Positions 6,622-10,438 of a stretch of DNA of 10,438 nucleotides are shown here, piece by piece. Under the pieces are notes generated by a model. The model worked only from the letters and a program-made list of their open reading frames with translations. It had not been told where the DNA came from and did no database searches. Location of the stretch: contig NZFT01000096.1 in assembly GCA_002690755.1 (NCBI GenBank), positions 8,567-19,004 on the forward strand, in the 5' to 3' direction. Position 1 is the stretch's first letter, and each line of letters begins with the position of its first letter. Made by a program: the position numbers and the translations under genes. The stretch is from Phycisphaerae bacterium. GTDB taxonomy: Bacteria > Planctomycetota > Phycisphaerae > Phycisphaerales > SM1A02.

Positions 6622-6627
6622 TACGCT
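6622..6627 (+). promoter_or_regulatory. -10 element of the sulfatase gene, leaderless-type
   Basis: TACGCT keeps only the three key TAnnnT positions and ends 6 bases before the ATG at 6634. TCGCCA (6599-6604), 17 bp upstream, matches four of six -35 bases. It is weaker than the coaD and panB elements but has the same placement. The gap TCAGAC is not a ribosome binding site. Confidence 0.45.
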
Positions 6628-6633
6628 TCAGAC

Positions 6634-8109
6634 ATGCCGCGAAACGAAACATCCCGTGCCGGAGTCCGTCGTCGATTCGTCTCGACGGGCGTTGGCGTTC
6701 TGCTGGCCCTCCTCGCCCGGACCGATGCCGCCGTCGCCATGACCGACGTCGAGACGACGCCGCCGAACATCGTCATCGTCTTCACCGACGATCAGGGCTG
6801 GGGCGATCTTTCATGCTACGGCTCCACCGACATCCCGACGCCGAACATCGATCGACTCGCGGCGGAGGGAATGCGGTTCACCGACTTCTACGTCTCGCAG
6901 CCGGTCTGTTCGGCCTCGCGGGCCTCGCTTCTGACCGGCTGCTATCCGAACCGGTTGGGGATCAGCGGGGCGCTGGCACCGAGCGCCCGCCACGGACTCG
7001 ATCCGGAGGAGACCACCATCGCGGAGGTCGTGAAGCCGCTCGGATACGCGACCGCGTGTTTCGGCAAGTGGCATCTGGGGCATCGTGAACCGTTTCTTCC
7101 GACCCGTCAGGGTTTCGACGAGTACGAGGGGATTCCCTATTCCAACGACATGTGGCCCGGGCATCCGGAAAGTCCGAAGGCCTGGCCGCAGCTCCCGTGG
7201 TACGGCGCCGACGGACCGACCGAGTTCATCGACGACCTCGACGATCAGCAGATGATCACCCGGCGTCTCACCGATCTTTCCGTGGACTTCGTGCATCGCA
7301 ACGCCGACCGGCCGTTCTTCCTCTATGTGCCGCACTCGATGCCGCACGTGCCACTCGCGGTGGGACCGCAGTTCCGCCAGTCCTCGATGTACGGCCCGTA
7401 TGCGGACGTCATCAAGGAGATCGACTGGTCCGTGGGGGAGATCGTGAAGGCACTGGAAGCGAAGGGCATTCTCGACCGGACGATGGTGATCTTCGCCAGC
7501 GACAACGGCCCGTGGATCAACTACGGGGATCACGCGGGGACCACCGGTGGTCTGCGTGAAGGGAAGGGAACGACGTTCGAGGGCGGGGTCCGCGTACCGT
7601 TCGTGGTCCGCTATCCGCCCGTCGTGCCACCGGGGACGACCTGCGAGACCCCGTGCATGACGATCGACGTCCTGCCGACGATCGTCGAGATGACGGGGGC
7701 GGAACCGCCCACGCGGAAGATCGACGGGCGAAGCATCCTGCCCCAGTTCCAGGGGACGCCCGGGGCGGCGGCGCCGCATGAGGCGCTCTTCTTCTGGTAC
7801 CGGAAGGACGAACTGCAGGCGATGCGGATGGGACGTTGGAAACTCCACTTCCCGCACACCTATCGATCGATGCAGGGTCGGCCCACGGGCAACAACGGGC
7901 GACCGGCGAAGTACACCTACGGCGTGAAGATCGGGCCGGCGCTCTTCGACCTCGTCGAAGATCCCGGCGAACTCCACGACGTCGCCGAGCTCCATCCCGA
8001 GGTCGTCGCCCGAATGCGTTCACTCGCGGCGTCGGCCCGCGACGAACTCGGGGATTCCCTGAGCGAGATCGACGGCGAGGAGATCCGCGAACCGATGCGG
8101 GTCGACTGA
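6634..8109 (+). CDS. Secreted arylsulfatase (S1 sulfatase family)
   Basis: This is a type I sulfatase that hydrolyses sulfate esters. The 491 residues open with an export signal, VRRRFV (11-16) then a hydrophobic stretch and a likely AVA cleavage near residue 35. The arginines make a Tat-like signal, though Sec cannot be excluded. The core has metal ligands D52 and D53 in TDDQGWGD, the nucleophile block C92-S-A-S-R96 followed by ASLLTG, FGKWHLGH (K145, H147), H234, ASDNGPW (D290, N291) and GKGTTFEGGVRVP with K311. C92 must be oxidised to formylglycine. CSASR, with alanine where CxPSR has proline, is accepted in many sulfatases and can still be processed, but no formylglycine-generating enzyme gene lies here. 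The closest type is arylsulfatase A-like; the substrate, perhaps a sulfated polysaccharide, is inferred only from lineage habits. All catalytic positions are present and the length is normal. Confidence 0.95.
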   Translation: MPRNETSRAGVRRRFVSTGVGVLLALLARTDAAVAMTDVETTPPNIVIVFTDDQGWGDLSCYGSTDIPTPNIDRLAAEGMRFTDFYVSQPVCSASRASLLTGCYPNRLGISGALAPSARHGLDPEETTIAEVVKPLGYATACFGKWHLGHREPFLPTRQGFDEYEGIPYSNDMWPGHPESPKAWPQLPWYGADGPTEFIDDLDDQQMITRRLTDLSVDFVHRNADRPFFLYVPHSMPHVPLAVGPQFRQSSMYGPYADVIKEIDWSVGEIVKALEAKGILDRTMVIFASDNGPWINYGDHAGTTGGLREGKGTTFEGGVRVPFVVRYPPVVPPGTTCETPCMTIDVLPTIVEMTGAEPPTRKIDGRSILPQFQGTPGAAAPHEALFFWYRKDELQAMRMGRWKLHFPHTYRSMQGRPTGNNGRPAKYTYGVKIGPALFDLVEDPGELHDVAELHPEVVARMRSLAASARDELGDSLSEIDGEEIREPMRVD

Positions 8110-8197
8110 CCCCAAGATTCGTGGTGGCATGAACGCAGGAAGCGTGTCGAGGACGCGCCGATGATCTTCGTATGCGGAGTCTGGTGACCCGCCCGGC
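8110..8197. other. Convergent intergenic gap between sulfatase and lipoprotein genes
   Basis: The 88 bases separate two stop codons on opposite strands. I see only weak short stems (for example GCGT/ACGC near 8142-8156) and no T-tract on either strand. A bidirectional terminator would be expected here but is not evident. Confidence 0.35.
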
Positions 8198-8680
8198 TCA
8201 GAAGCGATCTTCGTCGGGAATCGCCACGGTTCCCAGCAAGGGACTGGTCTCGTCGATCTGCAGTTGGACGAGCACCGAGGGGGTCGGGGTCTCGGTCCGG
8301 AAGAACCCGCCGGCCACCGGCGTTTCGCCCCATTGGTCGAAGAAGTCACCGAACCAGACTCGTCGAGTCTCCCCCGCGGCGAGGCGGTCGAGTTGAAGCA
8401 TGTAGCGCCGATTCACCCAGACGTCGAGTTCCTCGAAGGACTGGGGCGAGGCGTTGACGATGATCAGGTCACCGGCATCCCGGAAGACCTGCACGGCGAT
8501 CATCGATCCCTGGCCGAGTTCCTCGGGGTAGGGTCGGCCGGCCTGGGCAGGTTCGTACCGGCGACCGCCGCATCCTGCGATCGCGATCGCAAACAACGCC
8601 ACGAGGAGCATCGGGCCGTACTGGTGTCGACCGGGGATCGGACCCGCCGGGCGAAGTTGTTTTCGTGGGAGTGCCTGCAT
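8198..8680 (-). CDS. Hypothetical lipoprotein
   Basis: The function is unknown. From the ATG at 8680 the protein has 160 residues. It begins with a basic stretch (PRKQLR) and a hydrophobic segment (about 24-36) ending in the lipobox IAGC, with the lipidated cysteine at C37. An outer or inner membrane lipoprotein facing the periplasm is likely. The mature part of about 124 residues contains IIVNASPQSFEELDVWVNRR (73-92 approx.), LAAGETRRVWFGDFFDQWGE and a C-terminal strand-rich segment, suggesting a compact beta-sandwich. The pattern of short strands, aromatic residues and a conserved-looking WVNRRY looks like a real domain, but I cannot name a family. A longer reading from 8716 adds 12 residues with no signal character. 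TACCAT (8690-8695 on the - strand) ends 9 bases before the 8680 start. The gene is divergent from dus and convergent with the sulfatase gene. Confidence 0.8.
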   Translation of the reverse strand: MQALPRKQLRPAGPIPGRHQYGPMLLVALFAIAIAGCGGRRYEPAQAGRPYPEELGQGSMIAVQVFRDAGDLIIVNASPQSFEELDVWVNRRYMLQLDRLAAGETRRVWFGDFFDQWGETPVAGGFFRTETPTPSVLVQLQIDETSPLLGTVAIPDEDRF

Positions 8681-8689
8681 CGAAGATGC

Positions 8690-8695
8690 ATGGTA
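8690..8695 (-). promoter_or_regulatory. Possible -10 element of the lipoprotein gene
   Basis: On the - strand TACCAT matches TAnnnT and four of six consensus bases, ending 9 bases before the ATG at 8680. Transcription would leave a leader of only a few bases. No good -35 box is seen. The spacing is a little longer than at the other TAnnnT sites. Confidence 0.35.
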
Positions 8696-8746
8696 ACGGA
8701 GGCCGGTCGATCGCATTCCGGCCTCGGGGAACCCTCGCGGAGGTGC

Positions 8747-8752
8747 TAGGAT
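8747..8752 (+). promoter_or_regulatory. -10 element of dus, leaderless-type
   Basis: TAGGAT ends 6 bases before the ATG at 8759 and matches four of six -10 positions. The gap CGGGAC is not a convincing ribosome binding site. It lies in the 78-base divergent region shared with the lipoprotein gene. Confidence 0.55.
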
Positions 8753-8758
8753 CGGGAC

Positions 8759-9925
8759 ATGAGCGTGGGCATGCGACCAGATGGAGTTCCCGAACGCACG
8801 TTGTCACGATCGATCGCCGAGATCGCCGTGACGCACGAGCTGGACCCCCGGATTCCCGGAGCGGTCCCCGGATTCGATGCGCCGTTCTTCCAGGCCGGAC
8901 TCGCCGGCTATTCCGACGGGGCGATGCGACTCATCGCCCGCCGCCACGGCTGCCCGTTCTGCGTGACCGAGGCCCTCCTCGACCGGACCCTCGTGAACGG
9001 GGGGAAGGGGCGTCGCAAGGAGGATCCGGACCTGATCGCGTCCGAGTGCGGCATGGGTGAGATCGAGGACAACCTCGCGGCGGGGCTCGAGGATCACCCG
9101 ATCGCCGGCCAGATCATGGGATCCGATCCGGTGGAGATGGCCCTCGGCACCGAGATCCTCGCGGGCATGGGGTACGAGGTGCTCGACGTCAATCTGGCGT
9201 GCCCGGTCAAGAAGATCAAGAAGCGGTCGCGGGGCGGCCACTTCCTCGCGCATCCCGACGCGGCGATCGAGATCCTCCGCGCGGTGCGGGAGGCGGCCGG
9301 CGACCGAGTCACCACCCTGAAGCTGCGGCGGGCGTTCGACGACACGCCCGAGATGGCCGCGAATTTCGAACGGATCTTCGACGCCGCCTACGAACTCGGA
9401 TACGCCTGGGCGACGGTTCATTGTCGGACGGTCGAGCAGCGGTACGTCGGACCGGGGCGGTGGGAGTTCCTGCAGGATCTCGTCGACCGGAATCCGGACC
9501 GGGTCATCTTCGGCTCCGGTGACGTGTGGACCGTCGAGGACATCTTCTCGATGATCGAACTGACCGGGGTGAGCGGGGTGTCCGTCGCGCGCGGCTGCAT
9601 CGGCAATCCGTGGATCTTCCATCACGCTCGTGAACTCATGGCGGGCCGGACGCCGAAGCCGCCTTCGATCATGGAGCAGGGTCGGACGCTCCGGGATCAC
9701 TTTCGCTATGCGAGCGTGATCCATGGTGAGCGGGTCGCCAGTCGCCAGATGCGGAAGTTCGGGATCAAGTTCGCCGCGATCCATCCCGAGGCCGGGGCGG
9801 TGAAGAAGGCGTTCATCGCCGCGGAATCCCTCGATGACTGGTCCGCGGTGATCGATCGTTTCTATCTGGACGCGGGCCCCGGATCCGGCAACGACGGCGT
9901 CGCAAACACGCCGGTCGCTCGCTGA
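8759..9925 (+). CDS. tRNA-dihydrouridine synthase (DusB-like)
   Basis: Dus enzymes use FMN and NADPH to reduce specific uridines in tRNA to dihydrouridine. The 388 residues contain the TIM-barrel Dus signatures: FQAGLAGYSDGAMR (44-57, matching the AxMAGxTD block), GQIMGSDP (117-124), DVNLACPVKKIKK (143-155) with the probable catalytic C148, LKLRRAFDD (187-195), VHCRTVEQRYVGPGRW (220-235), FGSGDVWTVED (251-261) and SVARGCIGNPWIF (275-287), the FMN phosphate site. The order fits the DusB/Dus1-type family. It is longer than E. coli DusB (about 320) because of a roughly 40-residue N-terminal lead and a C-terminal tail. The sequence after the catalytic cysteine, KKIKKRSRGGHFL, is more basic than the usual KVxxxxxGSAL. 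Which tRNA position it modifies cannot be told. TAGGAT just upstream supports ATG 8759. The function is firm at family level. Confidence 0.94.
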   Translation: MSVGMRPDGVPERTLSRSIAEIAVTHELDPRIPGAVPGFDAPFFQAGLAGYSDGAMRLIARRHGCPFCVTEALLDRTLVNGGKGRRKEDPDLIASECGMGEIEDNLAAGLEDHPIAGQIMGSDPVEMALGTEILAGMGYEVLDVNLACPVKKIKKRSRGGHFLAHPDAAIEILRAVREAAGDRVTTLKLRRAFDDTPEMAANFERIFDAAYELGYAWATVHCRTVEQRYVGPGRWEFLQDLVDRNPDRVIFGSGDVWTVEDIFSMIELTGVSGVSVARGCIGNPWIFHHARELMAGRTPKPPSIMEQGRTLRDHFRYASVIHGERVASRQMRKFGIKFAAIHPEAGAVKKAFIAAESLDDWSAVIDRFYLDAGPGSGNDGVANTPVAR

Positions 9926-10172
9926 ATCGCCTTGGTCGGACCGAAGGGCACGGTATTCGATCCGACGCGGTCCTGCCTCGTCGAATCGTCAGATGGTCGC
10001 CGCGGCCTGGACATCGACCGGATCACGCCCGGCGAATTCGGGTCGGCCGAGGACGAGTCCGCCACATGACGCGTCCGGGCCACCTTCGCCCCGCCGGGAT
10101 GGGGTGATCACCCCGGATCCCGTTCATCGGGCGATTTGAACGCGTCGGTCTGCCGATGGGTCGAGCGGCGGA
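9926..10172. other. Intergenic region after dus
   Basis: About 250 bases follow the dus stop without a convincing gene; the gap to the next candidate start is 318 bases in all. A 45-codon frame from TTG 9932 to the stop at 10067-10069 stays open and has mixed third positions, but it has no ribosome binding site or -10 element and I do not accept it. The region holds a partial inverted repeat (GGTC/GACC near 9934-9943), the palindrome described at 10095-10122, and a CGTTCA/TGAACG pair (10122-10127/10137-10142). Confidence 0.4.
10095..10122. promoter_or_regulatory. Palindrome, possible operator or hairpin
   Basis: GGGGTGATCACCCC (10101-10114) is a perfect 14-base palindrome. Flanking CGGGAT (10095-10100) and ATCCCG (10117-10122) extend it, with a 2-base GG bulge on one side. 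No T-tract follows, so an intrinsic terminator is unlikely on the + strand. It could be a binding site for a dimeric regulator of the downstream small gene, or an RNA hairpin. Confidence 0.35.
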
Positions 10173-10228
10173 ACATCCGCACATCCGTACATCCGTACAT
10201 CCGCACCTCACGACATTGAGACATCGAC
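10173..10228. repeat. 8-bp tandem repeat, unit ACATCCGY
   Basis: Four clean head-to-tail copies run from 10173 to 10204 (ACATCCGC, ACATCCGT, ACATCCGT, ACATCCGC). Three degraded units follow in the same 8-base register: ACCTCACG, ACATTGAG and ACATCGAC (10205-10228). The period is not a multiple of three, so it is unlikely to be coding. The array ends 15 bases before the ATG of a small possible gene. Confidence 0.85.
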
Positions 10229-10243
10229 GAACGGGGATCGATC

Positions 10244-10414
10244 ATGCCCGATACGACGACCGCAACCACCGAACTACTCGACGCGATCCGGATCTTCCTG
10301 CAAGATGATGATCTCGAAGACGCCCGTTTTCTCCGTGACGCGATCCGCAAGTCCGTCGCCTCGGGTGACGACTGGATCACCTCGGCGGAGTCGAACCTGC
10401 TCGACACGTTCTGA
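10244..10414 (+). CDS. Possible small acidic protein, 56 residues
   Basis: I do not recognise it. The frame starts with ATG at 10244 and ends with TGA at 10412-10414. The protein begins MPDTTTATTELLDA, then has a leucine- and acid-containing helical stretch with DDDLEDARFLRDAIRK (about 21-36), and ends with SAESNLLDTF. There is no signal peptide, membrane helix or cysteine. It is predicted to be soluble, largely helical and negatively charged. GGGGA lies 7 bases upstream and could act as a weak ribosome binding site. Codon third positions are mostly G or C, as in the neighbouring genes, and the helix has a plausible amphipathic pattern. It is short and unsupported by homology, so it remains tentative. 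The 8-bp repeat just upstream may affect its expression. Confidence 0.45.
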   Translation: MPDTTTATTELLDAIRIFLQDDDLEDARFLRDAIRKSVASGDDWITSAESNLLDTF

Positions 10415-10438
10415 ATCGACGCGAACCGGCGCAAGTCG

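Noticed and set aside
6811..7995. 394-codon reading frame on the - strand inside the sulfatase gene
   Set aside because: It is fully contained in a certain gene, is rich in arginine, histidine and proline, and has no recognisable domain.
8804..9784. 326-codon reading frame on the - strand inside dus
   Set aside because: It is opposite a certain Dus gene and lacks a start signal or domain.
9932..10069. 45-codon frame starting at TTG after dus
   Set aside because: There is a rare start codon, no ribosome binding site or -10 element, and no recognisable features.
10173..10228. CRISPR array
   Set aside because: The units are 8 bases with no spacers and no cas genes are near. It is a simple tandem repeat.

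Overview
The window is about 10.4 kb of GC-rich bacterial DNA, roughly two thirds G+C by eye, carrying eleven likely genes. Ten are on the + strand and one, a lipoprotein gene, is on the - strand. The mix of a Tat-like exported arylsulfatase with a C-S-A-S-R active site, a flavin-dependent thymidylate synthase (ThyX), a soluble two-PDZ HtrA protease and a degenerate metallo-beta-lactamase-fold protein fits a planctomycete, possibly a Phycisphaerae-like marine lineage. That assignment rests on gene content and recalled homologues, not on a search. Nothing in the window looks like a phage, insertion sequence, CRISPR array or defence island.

Layout. Positions 1-152 hold a strong hairpin and a -10 element. 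A coenzyme A block follows: coaD (153-728), a metallo-beta-lactamase-fold protein lacking most metal ligands (769-1467), and panB (1517-2389). Next come an htrA/degP-type periplasmic protease (2577-4082), an unaccompanied Opp/Dpp-type ABC ATPase (4155-5024), and a small single-pass membrane protein that overlaps the ATPase gene by 4 bases (5021-5551). Then thyX (5650-6585) and a secreted sulfatase (6634-8109). The sulfatase gene converges on a lipoprotein gene of unknown family (8198-8680, - strand), which is divergent from a DusB-like tRNA-dihydrouridine synthase (8759-9925). The last 500 bases hold a palindrome, a short 8-bp tandem repeat and a possible 56-residue acidic protein.

How the genes relate. 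CoaD and PanB act in the same pathway, pantothenate to coenzyme A, and the gene between them probably shares coaD's transcript. The remaining genes look like a loosely ordered run of housekeeping and envelope genes, mostly with their own promoters.

The most interesting signal is not one gene but a rule. Five genes (coaD, panB, the ABC ATPase, the sulfatase and dus) have a TAnnnT hexamer ending 6-7 bases before the start codon and no Shine-Dalgarno sequence, the arrangement expected of leaderless mRNAs. The two downstream, operon-internal genes (769 and 5021) have purine-rich ribosome binding sites instead. Other points worth checking are the apparent pseudoenzyme beside coaD, the orphan ATPase coupled to an unknown membrane protein, and the tandem repeat before the last small reading frame.
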